Shown here in pieces: positions 43,695 through 52,414 of a DNA stretch of 64,000 bases. Under the pieces are notes generated by a model. The model had not been told where the DNA came from and made no database searches. It worked only from the letters and a program-made list of their open reading frames with translations. The DNA comes from Cumulibacter soli (GTDB lineage Bacteria; Actinomycetota; Actinomycetes; Mycobacteriales; Antricoccaceae), in the NCBI RefSeq assembly GCF_004382795.1, contig NZ_SMSG01000009.1, positions 28,632-92,631 of the forward strand, read 5' to 3'. A program made the position numbers and the translations under genes. Position 1 is the stretch's first letter, and each line of letters starts with the position of its first letter.

Positions 43695-43767
43695 GCCAAA
43701 ACGCAGCCTCAGCGGCGGTATAATCGCGCTACAGCGGCTGAGTGCCCTCCTGGGCTGCGTTTTCAGC
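43695..43767. repeat. 73-bp dispersed palindromic repeat, copy 2
   Basis: Read on the minus strand it begins GCTGAAAACGCAGC and continues CCAGGAGGGCACTCAGCCGCT, almost identical to copy 3 at 46578. Ends form a terminal inverted repeat. It lies ten bases after the GntR stop, before a converging gene, and could act as a terminator. Confidence 0.8.
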
Positions 43768-43908
43768 GGCTGAGGAGTCGAGCGCCCGAGGCGGGCCTAT
43801 CCGCGAGCGCCCAGGGCCCAGCGGCGAACGAGTATGTCCACTGACGCCAAAGGACGCCGGACTGACCCACCTCCTGGCGGATCGGTCCGGCGCCCTATGA
43901 CTGGTTTA

Positions 43909-44307
43909 CTACTCGGATTCGGTGGAAGCGGTCTCGCCACCTGCACCTGCGTCTTCCATCATCTGGTCAGTCAGTTCCTGACTGCACGTGGCAGTGGCAT
44001 CCTCGAAGGCGTCCTTATCTTCCTGAGAGACCTCCGTGCCGCCGCTGACAAGCGTATCGGCATCCGCGTCCATCAAAGCCTCAAGGCCGTCATCAGACAC
44101 GTTGTCCATCAACTTGGGGACCAAGCAATCGACCAACTGCTCGTACGTGGCTTCGTCCATGCCTAGTCCCGAAGCGCTGCTCGCCTGCTCCATAAACTTG
44201 TCCTTCAGTTCGCTCTCGCTCGGGGCACCGCCACAAGCCGAGAGCAGTACCGCTCCGGCGCCGAGCAAACCGACGGCGGCGAAACGGCGTACGTTGTACT
44301 TGGTCAT
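43909..44307 (-). CDS. Small acidic lipoprotein, function unknown
   Basis: A 132-residue protein from ATG 44307 (GGAG upstream). Lipoprotein signal peptide AAVGLLGAGAVLLSACGG with lipobox cysteine at about residue 23. The mature part is acidic (KDKFMEQASSASGLGMDEATYEQLVDCLVPKLMDN) with two further cysteines in EQLVDCLVP and ATATCSQEL that may pair. Similar small secreted Asp/Glu-rich proteins with this Cys spacing occur in actinobacteria. No function is assigned. Confidence 0.75.
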   Translation of the reverse strand: MTKYNVRRFAAVGLLGAGAVLLSACGGAPSESELKDKFMEQASSASGLGMDEATYEQLVDCLVPKLMDNVSDDGLEALMDADADTLVSGGTEVSQEDKDAFEDATATCSQELTDQMMEDAGAGGETASTESE

Positions 44308-44618
44308 TTTGCACTCCAGGGGGTCTTGTTCAGCGCCCACGCACAGCGGTACGCCACATGTCAACAGCACTAATACTGACTTCAACCTCACGTGTTAGGT
44401 TCCGTTTTGGGCAGGGCGTATCTCACATAGAGACCAGGACCACATCCCGGCGCCTATTTCTCGACCCGTCGCAGGTCCGCGCGGCGTCCGGCGCAACAAC
44501 ACGCGGGAAACAATTGACCAACCGCAAATCTTCGCCGACCAGATGCAGCAGCCGAGTTCACCATCGCGACGGCGCCGCGGTCTACAGTTTTCCTAGAGCC
44601 GATCACGAGGAGATCATC
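44308..44618. other. Divergent intergenic region with a palindrome
   Basis: This gap holds the divergent promoters of the lipoprotein and deazaflavin reductase genes. At 44384-44401 AACCT and AGGTT flank CACGTGTT, an everted repeat (opposite to an iron-box orientation) and a candidate regulator site. I see no credible small gene here. Confidence 0.4.
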
Positions 44619-45047
44619 ATGGCCGAAGATTACCGTCCGAGCCCCACCGGTTGGGTCGCCAAGCACGTCACCGACATCGTCGGCAGCGGCAACACGTCCG
44701 CGGCCTCGGTGAACGGCATGGACGTGGTTCTGATGACCATGGTCGGGCGTAAATCCGGGGCGACCCTAAAGGTGCCGGTCATGCGCGTTGAGCACCATGG
44801 CGTCTATGCCGCCGTCGCGAGCAAGGGTGGCGCACCCACACATCCGAACTGGTACTACAACATCGTCGCCGACCCGAACCTCACGCTGCAGGACGGCGAA
44901 CGCACCTGGGACGTGCGGGCGCGAGAGATCGAAGGCGATGAGCGGGCTGAATGGTGGACCCGGTGCGTCGCCGCCTTCCCGCCGTACGCCGAGTACGAGC
45001 AGAAGACAGATCGCCTGATCCCGGTCTTCCTGCTCGAACCGCGCTAA
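44619..45047 (+). CDS. Deazaflavin (F420)-dependent nitroreductase-family protein
   Basis: A 142-residue split-barrel protein from ATG 44619 (GAGGAG upstream). Features are VVLMTMVGRKSGATLKVPVMRV, YAAVASKGGAPTHPNWYYNI and DPNLTLQDGERTWDVRAREIEGDER, which is the DUF385/Ddn family that uses reduced F420 to act on nitroaromatics, quinones or fatty acid derivatives. The DNA-level evidence for F420 here is only this family membership. It supports an actinobacterial host. Its natural substrate is unknown. Confidence 0.85.
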   Translation: MAEDYRPSPTGWVAKHVTDIVGSGNTSAASVNGMDVVLMTMVGRKSGATLKVPVMRVEHHGVYAAVASKGGAPTHPNWYYNIVADPNLTLQDGERTWDVRAREIEGDERAEWWTRCVAAFPPYAEYEQKTDRLIPVFLLEPR

Positions 45048-45286
45048 GGCTCGTTCCCGCCGGCGCTCTTGGGGATCCGTCCGCGAGTCGAACCAGGCCG
45101 GCCGATCGAGCGCGAGCTTCCGTGCGCCAAGTGGGGTTCCGGATCCTGCGTGGGGATCTTTCCCCGCTTTGGACGCCGCGCCCCACGCTTGATTCGAATC
45201 CCCGCTCGCGAAAAATCGCGGCGTTTGTCGTGGCGCACCCGACGTCGTACGGTCGAGGGAACATTCCCGAGCGACCGGAGCGCGAG

Positions 45287-45616
45287 ATGCATAAACCCAA
45301 CGTGGACGCGGTCGGTCGTGACCTGATCGGCCGCGCCGCATCGTCGAAGAGCGGGCGTGCCGCCGAGACGCTGTACGGCGGACACGAGAAGGTCCTACGG
45401 CAGACGATGCTCGCTATGCAGGAGGGCGCGGAACTCGCCGAACACGACAGCCCCGGCGATGCGACCATCCTGGTGGTTAGCGGACGAGTACGCCTCACCG
45501 CCGGTGAGGTCAGTTGGGAAGGTAGGGACGGCGACCTGCTGGTCATCCCAGACGCCCGGCACAGTCTGCTCGCACTGAGCGACTCCACCTTCATCCTCAC
45601 CGTCGCGAAACGATGA
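45287..45616 (+). CDS. Cupin-domain protein
   Basis: A 109-residue protein from ATG 45287 (CCGGAG upstream). The body is a single small cupin barrel: GAELAEHDSPGDATILVVSGRVRLTAG and LLVIPDARHSLLALSDS, with conserved glycines and a histidine in the metal-binding region. Such proteins often bind a metal or small ligand, or quench alkylresorcinol-like substrates, but nothing more specific can be said. It lies between the reductase gene and the SGNH hydrolase gene. Confidence 0.78.
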   Translation: MHKPNVDAVGRDLIGRAASSKSGRAAETLYGGHEKVLRQTMLAMQEGAELAEHDSPGDATILVVSGRVRLTAGEVSWEGRDGDLLVIPDARHSLLALSDSTFILTVAKR

Positions 45617-45622
45617 GCGCGC

Positions 45623-45652
45623 CTGGCGGCTTCGTTCGAAGCTCGCCGCCAG
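45623..45652 (+). terminator. Hairpin terminator after cupin gene
   Basis: Arms CTGGCGGC and GCCGCCAG, with inner CTTCG/CGAAG pairing, fold six bases after the cupin stop codon. Confidence 0.6.
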
Positions 45653-45780
45653 CGTCCACGGACCCGCTACGCGACCTTCAGCGGCCCACCTGAGTTGGTG
45701 GCAGCGCAGCGGTTCGGTGGGGATAGTTCGCGAGCAGCTGGTCCTACACCACCGCAGAGCTGCGGCGCCCTGGCGAGCAC

Positions 45781-46563
45781 ATGACCGGCGGCGGGCTTAG
45801 TGTGGAGCGAGTGAGCACCTTGCGTTACGCCGCGATCGGCGACTCATTTACCGAGGGCATTGGCGATGAACTACCCGATGGCACCCCGCGTGGTTGGGCA
45901 GATCAGACCGCTACCCAGATCGCGCTCGTTCGACCGGTCGAATACGTGAACCTGGCGATCCGCGGACGCCTGATGAAACCGATCGCGACCGAACAGGTCG
46001 ATCGTGCACTGGACCTGAAGCCCGACCTCATCACCTTCAACGGCGGCGGTAACGACCTATTGCGCCCCAGCGTCGACATCGACACTCTCGCGCTGTTCAG
46101 CGAGCGGATAATTCTGCGGTGCCAACGCGCCGGCGTACGACTCGTGGTCCTCAGCGGCGCCAACCCCAGTCAGCACCTGCCATTCGGGTCGAAGATCAAC
46201 TCGACCGGGCTGCGGTTACAGCAAGTCGTCGCCGACCTCGCCGAGCGGTACGACGTGGAATTCGTCGACAACTTCGGCGATTTGGAGTTGTCGCGAGCGC
46301 CGTATTGGTCACCGGATCGACTGCACCTCAATGCCGCCGGACACCGTCGCGTCGCGGCGCGCCTGTTGAGCGCCCTCGGGTACGAGGCACCGAGTGAGTG
46401 GTTCACCCCGCATCCGGACGCCGACCCGAAACGCGGGGTTGGCGAGCAAGTGCAGTACTACCGCGAGCACGTTGCGCCGTGGGTGTGGAAGCATCTGCGC
46501 GGCCGCTCGTCCGGGGACGGCGTCGAGCCGAAGTTCGCCACCTGGACACCGATTCCGGTCTGA
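45781..46563 (+). CDS. SGNH/GDSL-family hydrolase
   Basis: A 260-residue esterase or lipase of the SGNH fold. Block I is AAIGDSFTEGIGD with the serine nucleophile, block III is NGGGNDLLRP and block V is SPDRLHLNAAGHRR with Asp and His. No signal peptide is visible. The frame opens at 45781 but a GTG at 45802 or 45811 is possible, since the conserved part begins at about residue 13. It probably hydrolyses an ester or acyl thioester. It is convergent with the siderophore operon, from which repeats separate it. Confidence 0.82.
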   Translation: MTGGGLSVERVSTLRYAAIGDSFTEGIGDELPDGTPRGWADQTATQIALVRPVEYVNLAIRGRLMKPIATEQVDRALDLKPDLITFNGGGNDLLRPSVDIDTLALFSERIILRCQRAGVRLVVLSGANPSQHLPFGSKINSTGLRLQQVVADLAERYDVEFVDNFGDLELSRAPYWSPDRLHLNAAGHRRVAARLLSALGYEAPSEWFTPHPDADPKRGVGEQVQYYREHVAPWVWKHLRGRSSGDGVEPKFATWTPIPV

Positions 46564-46577
46564 GTGACCCGCCAACT

Positions 46578-46650
46578 GCTGAAAACGCAGTCCAGGAGGG
46601 CACTTAGCCGCTATACAGCGACAAGTCGCCGCTGAGACTGCGTTTCCAGC
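46578..46650. repeat. 73-bp dispersed palindromic repeat, copy 3
   Basis: Begins GCTGAAAACGCAGTCCAGG and ends GACTGCGTTTCCAGC. Apart from point changes near the centre it matches the reverse complement of copy 2. It lies 15 bases after the SGNH hydrolase stop, at the meeting point of two convergent genes. Confidence 0.8.
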
Positions 46651-46711
46651 ACGGTCCGCGACGTCCCCGGCACGCTTCGCGACGTTCCCGGCACGGTCCG
46701 GGACGTCGCGC
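46649..46711. repeat. Three tandem copies of a 21-bp repeat
   Basis: Units at 46649, 46670 and 46691, each starting GCACGxTxCGxGACGT. They follow the palindromic repeat directly and are not coding. Confidence 0.7.
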
Positions 46712-46725
46712 CCCGCCACCAAAAT

Positions 46726-46840
46726 CACCGGGTCGGCAGGACCACCCGCCACCGCGTCACCGGTTCGGCACGACCACCCGCCACCTCCTCACCGGTTCGG
46801 CACGACTACCCGCCACCTCCTCACCGGTTCGGCACGACCA
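46726..46840. repeat. 32-bp tandem repeats derived from the fecE 3' end
   Basis: Units starting at 46726, 46758, 46790 and 46822, the last partial; all but the first begin CACCGGTTCGGCACGAC. On the minus strand each unit contains the final Pro-Asn-Arg-stop of the siderophore ATPase gene, so the array looks like serial duplication of that gene end into its own downstream region. Confidence 0.75.
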
Positions 46841-47621
46841 TCGGCGTACCGGTGACCGGGTCCGGGATCACCTGACAGGCCAGGTCGAACACCGACTGCA
46901 TGAGATCCGCGTCGAGGATGTCACCGGGGCGACCCTGCGCCCGGATTTCGCCGTCCCGCATCGCGATGAGGTGGTCGGCAAACCGGCAAGCCTGGTTGAT
47001 GTCGTGCAGTACGGCGACCACGGTCCGACCTTCGTTGCGTAGTCGCTCCAGCAACCTCAGTAGGTCGTATTGGTGCGTGATGTCCAAGAACGTGGTTGGC
47101 TCGTCCAACAGCAGGAAGTCGGTCTGTTGTGCAAGCACCATGGCAATCCATACGCGTTGGCGCTGACCGCCGGACAGCGCACTGAGGTGGCGTTCGGCAA
47201 GCTCAGTCACCCCTGCGAGCGCCATCGCCTCCTCGACCGCGCGCTGGTCCTGCACCGACCATGCCGACAGCAGGCTCTGATGCGGGAACCGGCCGCGCGC
47301 GACCAGGCGCTCGACGGTAATTCCCTCCGGCGCGATCGCCTCCTGCGGTAGAAACCCGACGAGTCGGGCGAACTCCTTATGTTTGATTGAGGCGGCGTCG
47401 CGACCTCGGATTTCCACCACACCGGCATCAGGCGGTAGCAAGCGGACCATGGCCCGCAGCAGCGTCGATTTTCCGCACGCGTTCGGCCCGACGATCGCGG
47501 TGAGTTTCCCTTCGGGGATGTGTACCTGTAGGCCGTCCGAGACGACCCTGCTGCCGTAGCCGAGCCTCAGGCCGTCGCAGCGGATGCCCAACGCCTGCGC
47601 CGACAGTGGTGTCGTTGTCAT
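46821..47621 (-). CDS. Ferric-siderophore ABC importer ATPase
   Basis: A 266-residue FecE-like ATPase with Walker A GPNACGKST, signature LSGGQRQRVWIAMVLA, Walker B DFLLLDEPTTFLD and TVVAVLHDINQA switch. The sequence GFLPQEAIAPEGITVERLVARGRFP is typical of siderophore transport ATPases. The ATG at 47621 overlaps the permease stop (ATGA). The gene end is the source of a 32-bp tandem repeat. It powers import through the two permeases encoded upstream. Confidence 0.9.
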   Translation of the reverse strand: MTTTPLSAQALGIRCDGLRLGYGSRVVSDGLQVHIPEGKLTAIVGPNACGKSTLLRAMVRLLPPDAGVVEIRGRDAASIKHKEFARLVGFLPQEAIAPEGITVERLVARGRFPHQSLLSAWSVQDQRAVEEAMALAGVTELAERHLSALSGGQRQRVWIAMVLAQQTDFLLLDEPTTFLDITHQYDLLRLLERLRNEGRTVVAVLHDINQACRFADHLIAMRDGEIRAQGRPGDILDADLMQSVFDLACQVIPDPVTGTPMVVPNR

Positions 47622-48634
47622 CGACGTGCCTCCCTTATCAGCAGCCAAATCAGATACGCCCCACCGATCGCGGTCGTGACCACGCCGACGGGCAAGTTCA
47701 AGGGCGCCAGCGCCATCTGCGCCGTGACATCGGCAATAAGCAGTAGCGCCGCGCCGGTGACCATGGCCGGTAGCAGACCGACCCCTTCGGTACCTGCCAG
47801 TCGTCGTCCGATCTGCGGTGCGGCCAACGCGATGAACACGATCGGCCCGCAGGTCGCAGTCACGGCCGCGGTCAGCCCCACTCCGACGACGATCAAAGCG
47901 GGGCGCAGCAGACCCAGGTTGACGCCGGTCGCGTGCGCCGCCGCGTCACCCAAGGTCGACTGATGCATAGCGCGAGCCAGCAACAGTGCACACAGGGTGA
48001 GAACGCCAACGACGGTGAACGGCAACGCGACGTCGTCCCATCCGATACCGCTGAGCGAACCAGAACTCCAGACGGTCCCGGCGATGGCGATCTCCAGATC
48101 CGAGCGCAGGATGATCCACTGATTCACCGCCGTCAGCATCGCGTTGATGGCGATACCGATGATGATCAGTCGCAGACCGACCTGAGATCCGCCCCGGGAC
48201 AGAAAGTAGATCAGCCCCGCAGCAAGCAGCCCGCCGAGTACGGCGCCGCTGGAGAGCCCGAAGGTCGTACCGCCGAGCAGGGTGAGCGCGAGCAGCGCAC
48301 CGGTGTACGAGCCGGCGTCCAGACCGATCACATCGGGGCTGCCGAGCGCATTCCTGGTCACGTTCTGGAAGATCGCGCCAGAGATCCCAAGGCCCGCGCC
48401 AAAGACGATCGCGGCGAGTACGCGCGGCAGCCGCCAGTCTCGAATGACGACGACCTCGTCGCCGTGACCGAATAGCGCCGCGAGCGCATCACCGGGAGTG
48501 GACCAGTCCGCGCCGAAGCACAGACCCAGCAGACTGACGGTTGCGATGAGCAACAGCAGCATCCCGGTGACGATGATGAGGCGACGTCGGACCCGCAGGC
48601 TAACCGGTCCGGCACGCAGCACAAGATCGCTCAT
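47618..48634 (-). CDS. Ferric-siderophore ABC importer permease (FecD-like)
   Basis: A 338-residue integral membrane protein of the FecCD/BtuC family with about ten helices. Motifs include LPRVLAAIVFGAGLGISGAIFQNVTRNALGSPDVIGLDAGS, the family signature near the N-terminus, and TCGPIVFIALAAPQIGRRLAG near the C-terminus. With the adjacent permease it forms the channel. The ATG overlaps the next ORF by ATGA on both sides. Confidence 0.92.
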   Translation of the reverse strand: MSDLVLRAGPVSLRVRRRLIIVTGMLLLLIATVSLLGLCFGADWSTPGDALAALFGHGDEVVVIRDWRLPRVLAAIVFGAGLGISGAIFQNVTRNALGSPDVIGLDAGSYTGALLALTLLGGTTFGLSSGAVLGGLLAAGLIYFLSRGGSQVGLRLIIIGIAINAMLTAVNQWIILRSDLEIAIAGTVWSSGSLSGIGWDDVALPFTVVGVLTLCALLLARAMHQSTLGDAAAHATGVNLGLLRPALIVVGVGLTAAVTATCGPIVFIALAAPQIGRRLAGTEGVGLLPAMVTGAALLLIADVTAQMALAPLNLPVGVVTTAIGGAYLIWLLIREARR

Positions 48635-49635
48635 AGCGTTGCCTCGCCGTATCGGCGTACGACGCCGATGAGCACGATCGCACCGAGGAATGCAACGGGG
48701 ATCGCCACCGGCACCTCACCGGTGGGCAGCAGAACTCGACCGACGATGTCGGCGGCGATCAGCACGATCGGGCCGAGCACCAAGCTGAAGGCACACAGCC
48801 ATGGCACTGACGCAGGGAGAATCCGGCGCGCGATATGCGGTGCAATCAAGCCGAGGAACACGATCGGGCCGACCGCTGCGGTCGCGAGACCGGCCAGCAA
48901 CGTCACCAGCAGCAGGATCGCCGGACGAATGATGCGCAGTCGCGCACCGAGGGTCGATGCCACATCATCGCCCAATGCCACTGTGTCGAGTTGCCGAGCA
49001 ACCAGCATCGCCGCCAGTAAAGCCAGCAGAATCAACACCACGGGCAGCCACAGATTCGCCTGCTCACGACCTGCGAGCGTGCCCACCGACCAATAGCGAT
49101 AGGCGTCGAGGGTGTCCGGATACAAGATGCGCAGCAACAGCGAGACACCCATCAGGACCGCGCTGAGCGCCGTACCGGCCAGCACCAGCCGCGACGGGAT
49201 GTCTCGACCAATCAGGTACACCGCGATCCCGGCGATCGCTGCCCCAAAGAACGCGATCGACAGCTGCGCGAGTTGGCTGCCAAGCAGGCCTAGCGTCGCG
49301 CCGATGGTCATCGCCGTACTGGCACCCGCCGTCGCGCCGAGGATCCCCGGATCGGCCAGCGGGTTGCGGCTAAAGGCCTGAATGAGTGCGCCCGAGACGG
49401 CCAGGGCCGCTCCGATCACGATCCCCAGCAGCGTGCGCGGCACCCGCACACCAAGCACGGTCGCCCGGCTGACCTCGTCACCCCCGCCGATGAGGACCTG
49501 CGCCGCGTCGCTAAAACCGACCTCGCCGGCCCCCACCGCCAGGCTCAACACACAGAGCACGAGCAGTGCACCGGTGAGTACCCACAGAATCAGCCAGGGC
49601 TGGCGTCTAGTCGTCGTCGTAGCCGTCAACGCCAC
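48631..49635 (-). CDS. Ferric-siderophore ABC importer permease (FecC-like)
   Basis: A 334-residue FecCD-family membrane protein with about ten helices. It shows VRVPRTLLGIVIGAALAVSGALIQAFSRNPLADPGILGATAGAS and AVGPIVFLGLIAPHIARRILP. It pairs with the downstream permease; separate FecC and FecD genes, as here, give a hetero-dimer channel. It overlaps the end of the siderophore-interacting gene by 29 bases. Confidence 0.92.
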   Translation of the reverse strand: MALTATTTTRRQPWLILWVLTGALLVLCVLSLAVGAGEVGFSDAAQVLIGGGDEVSRATVLGVRVPRTLLGIVIGAALAVSGALIQAFSRNPLADPGILGATAGASTAMTIGATLGLLGSQLAQLSIAFFGAAIAGIAVYLIGRDIPSRLVLAGTALSAVLMGVSLLLRILYPDTLDAYRYWSVGTLAGREQANLWLPVVLILLALLAAMLVARQLDTVALGDDVASTLGARLRIIRPAILLLVTLLAGLATAAVGPIVFLGLIAPHIARRILPASVPWLCAFSLVLGPIVLIAADIVGRVLLPTGEVPVAIPVAFLGAIVLIGVVRRYGEATL

Positions 49636-50422
49636 GCTTCCAGTAGCCGGTGATCACGCTGTCGAGTTTGCCTTTACTCCACCGCCGCAACGGTTTGATG
49701 AAGTCAGCTTCCCCGGCGGCAAACAGGAACCCGCGCCCGGATCCGAGGACGGACTCAACGGCCGCGATCAACTCATCCGGATCATCTGCGCGCTCCACCC
49801 AGATCACCGGGTCGCGATCGCCCAGATCGAGCGGGTAGTCGCGTTGTGCCGGATGTTCGACCGTTACCAGCACCCGCGCGGGCAGATCTGGGTTCTCGCT
49901 CAGGAAGCGCCCAATCGCTGGTAGGGCCGTACTGTCCCCGACCAGCACGTAATAGTCGTACGTGTGCGGGAATGCCTTGGCTCCTGGTGGCCCGGCGAGC
50001 GCGATCTGCGAGGGGATCTCGGCGGTGCGCGCCCACTCGGAGGCCAGGCCGCCGTCATGCAGCACCACATCGAGGTCCAACTCGCGCGCCACGGGATCGT
50101 AACGGCGAATCGTGTAGTCGCGGTTCGGCCCGGTGTCCTTGGGCCAGTCGAGCATCTGACGGTCGTTCGGCTCGGGTAGCCGCAGTACGCCGTCGGCGTT
50201 CGGGAAGATGAGCTTCACGTGGTCGTCGGCTTGGTACGTGTGCGTACCGTCGAGTCCGGGACCCCCGACGGTGAGGCGGACCATCCGCTCGGTCACGAAC
50301 TCGCGCCGCAGCAACGTCGCCACCCGGATGCCGATCGGATACGGGATCCGCTGAACCCCGTCGCCCTGGGCCTTCTGGGCGGCCATCTTTTCCCGGGGAC
50401 GCGAGCGATCTAGGTCCCTCAT
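49607..50422 (-). CDS. Siderophore-interacting FAD protein (ferric reductase)
   Basis: A 271-residue SIP-family flavoprotein. The N-terminal FAD domain has VRLTVGGPGLDGTHTYQADDHVKLIFP and the RDYTIRRYDP flavin-binding strand; GPPGAKAF and YYVLVGDSTALPAIGRFL start the NAD(P)H part. The conserved lysine and Trp in the last 25 residues (SKGKLDSVITGYWKRG) fit ferric-siderophore reductases that release Fe(II) inside the cell. It lies between the binding protein and permease genes, overlapping the former by ATGA. Confidence 0.9.
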   Translation of the reverse strand: MRDLDRSRPREKMAAQKAQGDGVQRIPYPIGIRVATLLRREFVTERMVRLTVGGPGLDGTHTYQADDHVKLIFPNADGVLRLPEPNDRQMLDWPKDTGPNRDYTIRRYDPVARELDLDVVLHDGGLASEWARTAEIPSQIALAGPPGAKAFPHTYDYYVLVGDSTALPAIGRFLSENPDLPARVLVTVEHPAQRDYPLDLGDRDPVIWVERADDPDELIAAVESVLGSGRGFLFAAGEADFIKPLRRWSKGKLDSVITGYWKRGVDGYDDD

Positions 50423-51411
50423 GACTGCGTCAGGAACGGTTCGAAGGCCTCATCGATCGCATCCAACGTCTTCGCAGCGTCCTTGAACGTCGATGCCTCG
50501 GTGTACTTGAGCGGAATCACGTTGCCGTCCTGGAAGGCGGGCAGCGTCTGCCAGAGATCGGAATCGAGCACGTACTGAACCTCGGGCGCGGGCGTCCCGT
50601 CGGCCTGCACGGTGTAGGTGATGTACTCGGCCTCGGCCAGGCTCTGTGGCAGTTCCTCGATCGACGGGTACTCCGATACATCGCCGGACCCGCCCATCTT
50701 CTCCTTGACCTCGCCGTAGTACTCGACGCCGATATCTTCGGCGATGTTCGTGCCCCACGATCCGGAGAACTCACGCTGGAACGTTCCGGCGGACACGTCG
50801 CCATAGGCGCCGACGTGTCCGAACTTCACATCAGTGAGCAGGTCGGCGTACTTCTCGCTGAGTTCAGCGGCCTTGTCCTCGTACGCGGACTTCGTCTCCT
50901 CGAAGCCTTCGGTGGCGCCGGCCGCATCGGCCTGCTTCTCGGCGAAGTCCCGCCATGCGTCAGGTACCGACGGGCCGATGGTGAGCACGGGGGCGATGTC
51001 CTCCAGGCGGTCCAGGTCGACGTCCTTGAGCACCGGTTGCGGGACACCAATGATGATCAGATCCGGATTGGCCTTCGCGACCTCTTCGTAGTTCATCTCT
51101 GCGGCCGCATCGCCGGAGATCTTCGGGGTGTCCTGGTAGACCTCTAGGTCCTCCGGCGACATGAAGTCCTCACCGCGGGTCCACGTTGAGATGCCCACCA
51201 AGGGGGCTCCCGACTCGATCAACACGGGTACGGCGTACCCCGTGGCGATCACGCGCTGCGGGTCCGCCGGAATTTCGACCTCGCCTCGATCATCGGTGAA
51301 CGTCCGGCTCGCACCCTCACCGGCGTCGTCTGCCTCGGAAGTGCCGCAGCCAGTGAGCAGCAGCGCGGACGCCACGACAGCGGCCGCGACACGCCAGAAC
51401 TTGGGGGTCAT
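50419..51411 (-). CDS. Ferric-siderophore-binding lipoprotein
   Basis: A 330-residue FepB/FhuD-like binding protein. The signal peptide ends in the lipobox VVASALLLTGCGTSE (cysteine about residue 21) and the mature part opens with RTFTDDRGEVEIPADPQRVIA, the class III substrate-binding motif. It starts the five-gene import operon, reading away from the AraC gene. The ATG at 51411 is used, with GGAGAAACTCAA upstream. It captures the ferric siderophore at the outer membrane face. Confidence 0.92.
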   Translation of the reverse strand: MTPKFWRVAAAVVASALLLTGCGTSEADDAGEGASRTFTDDRGEVEIPADPQRVIATGYAVPVLIESGAPLVGISTWTRGEDFMSPEDLEVYQDTPKISGDAAAEMNYEEVAKANPDLIIIGVPQPVLKDVDLDRLEDIAPVLTIGPSVPDAWRDFAEKQADAAGATEGFEETKSAYEDKAAELSEKYADLLTDVKFGHVGAYGDVSAGTFQREFSGSWGTNIAEDIGVEYYGEVKEKMGGSGDVSEYPSIEELPQSLAEAEYITYTVQADGTPAPEVQYVLDSDLWQTLPAFQDGNVIPLKYTEASTFKDAAKTLDAIDEAFEPFLTQS

Positions 51412-51462
51412 TTGAGTTTCTCCTTCGGATACGCAAGAGGCCGCCACGCGACACACCAGCGA

Positions 51463-51481
51463 TAAGGCTAGCCTTGCTTAA
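51463..51481. promoter_or_regulatory. IdeR/DtxR-type iron box at siderophore promoter
   Basis: TAAGGCTAGCCTTGCTTAA contains the perfect palindrome AAGGCTAGCCTT and matches the 19-base IdeR/DtxR consensus at about 15 positions. It lies in the short divergent space between the uptake operon and the AraC gene, consistent with repression in iron-replete cells. Confidence 0.78.
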
Positions 51482-51534
51482 TGACTCGGTCGTACCGCAC
51501 AGCGGTCACCCGATATCGCGGAGGTGACAACACA

Positions 51535-52326
51535 ATGACCCAAGTCCTCACGGCAGACACAGCCGCCGATCCACTGCTGTGCGAGGAGTTCGCGCACGGC
51601 CTCGGACCCCCGTCCGGAATCCTCATGTTGCGCTATCGCACCGGTGAGACCGCGGGGTTCGGGGACATCCGAGACGACTTCCTGCATCAGTTGTACTGGT
51701 GCCGAGACGGGCAACTCCAAGTCAGCGGATCCGGCGATAGACCGGAATGGATCGGCCCGGACCGCGCGTACTGGGCGCACCGTTCGGTCTCCCACCGCGT
51801 CTTCGCCCGCGGCAGCACCACCGTCTTCCGGGCCTTCCTGCGCGAGATCCCGCCCGGCCTGATCAACCTGCGCCACGCAACGGTCTCGATCACCGAGGAC
51901 GCACGCCAGCAGATAGTTCGGCTGGCCTCACCCAACATCGCCGATCACGCATGGCCGGGAGCGCGTGCGCGGCTGATGAACGGGCTCCACGGCCTGGACG
52001 CCGAGGGCCATGATTCGACCTCCGTGGCGTCACTGGTCGCGGCCACGCTGCGCGCGAATCCGGCCTCCAACCGGTCGTTGGAGGACTTTGCCCGTGAACA
52101 TCACGTCTCGCCCAAGACTCTGCAGCGAGACTTCGCCCGCACGTTCGGGTGCAGTTTCTCGCGCTGGCGGACGCATACCCGGCTGGAGGCTGCGCGAGAT
52201 CTGGTCGGCGCATCGACGGTCACCGAAATCGCTCGGCGGGTGGGGTACTCCAACCCCTCGGCGTTCGTGGCCGCCTTCAACCGTGAGTACGGCTGCACCC
52301 CGGGCCGTCTCGGCTCCACCGCCTAA
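51535..52326 (+). CDS. AraC-family regulator, probable siderophore activator
   Basis: A 263-residue protein from ATG 51535 (GGAGGTG upstream). The C-terminal DNA-binding domain has two helix-turn-helix units: SLEDFAREHHVSPKTLQRDFARTFGCSFSRW and STVTEIARRVGYSNPSAFVAAFNREYGCTPG. The N-terminus is a cupin-like sensor. It is divergent from the ferric-siderophore operon, where similar AraC proteins respond to the siderophore. That role here is inferred from position. Confidence 0.85.
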   Translation: MTQVLTADTAADPLLCEEFAHGLGPPSGILMLRYRTGETAGFGDIRDDFLHQLYWCRDGQLQVSGSGDRPEWIGPDRAYWAHRSVSHRVFARGSTTVFRAFLREIPPGLINLRHATVSITEDARQQIVRLASPNIADHAWPGARARLMNGLHGLDAEGHDSTSVASLVAATLRANPASNRSLEDFAREHHVSPKTLQRDFARTFGCSFSRWRTHTRLEAARDLVGASTVTEIARRVGYSNPSAFVAAFNREYGCTPGRLGSTA

Positions 52327-52330
52327 CGAC

Positions 52331-52385
52331 CTGCGGGGCAGTGCGTAACGCTCTCGAGCTACGAGCGTTACGCACTACCCCGCAG
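52331..52385. repeat. 55-bp palindromic element D
   Basis: Arms of 23 bases starting CTGCGGGGCAGTGCGTAACGC and their inverted copy differ at one position around a 9-base loop; flanking bases extend the stem to 25 bp. It starts four bases after the AraC stop codon. Related in sequence to element E. Confidence 0.78.
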
Positions 52386-52414
52386 GTTGGGTAATGCCCT
52401 TAAGTTCGCGTGCT

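Noticed and set aside
46726..46840. CRISPR array
   Set aside because: The 32-bp units are directly adjacent with no spacers and derive from a gene end.
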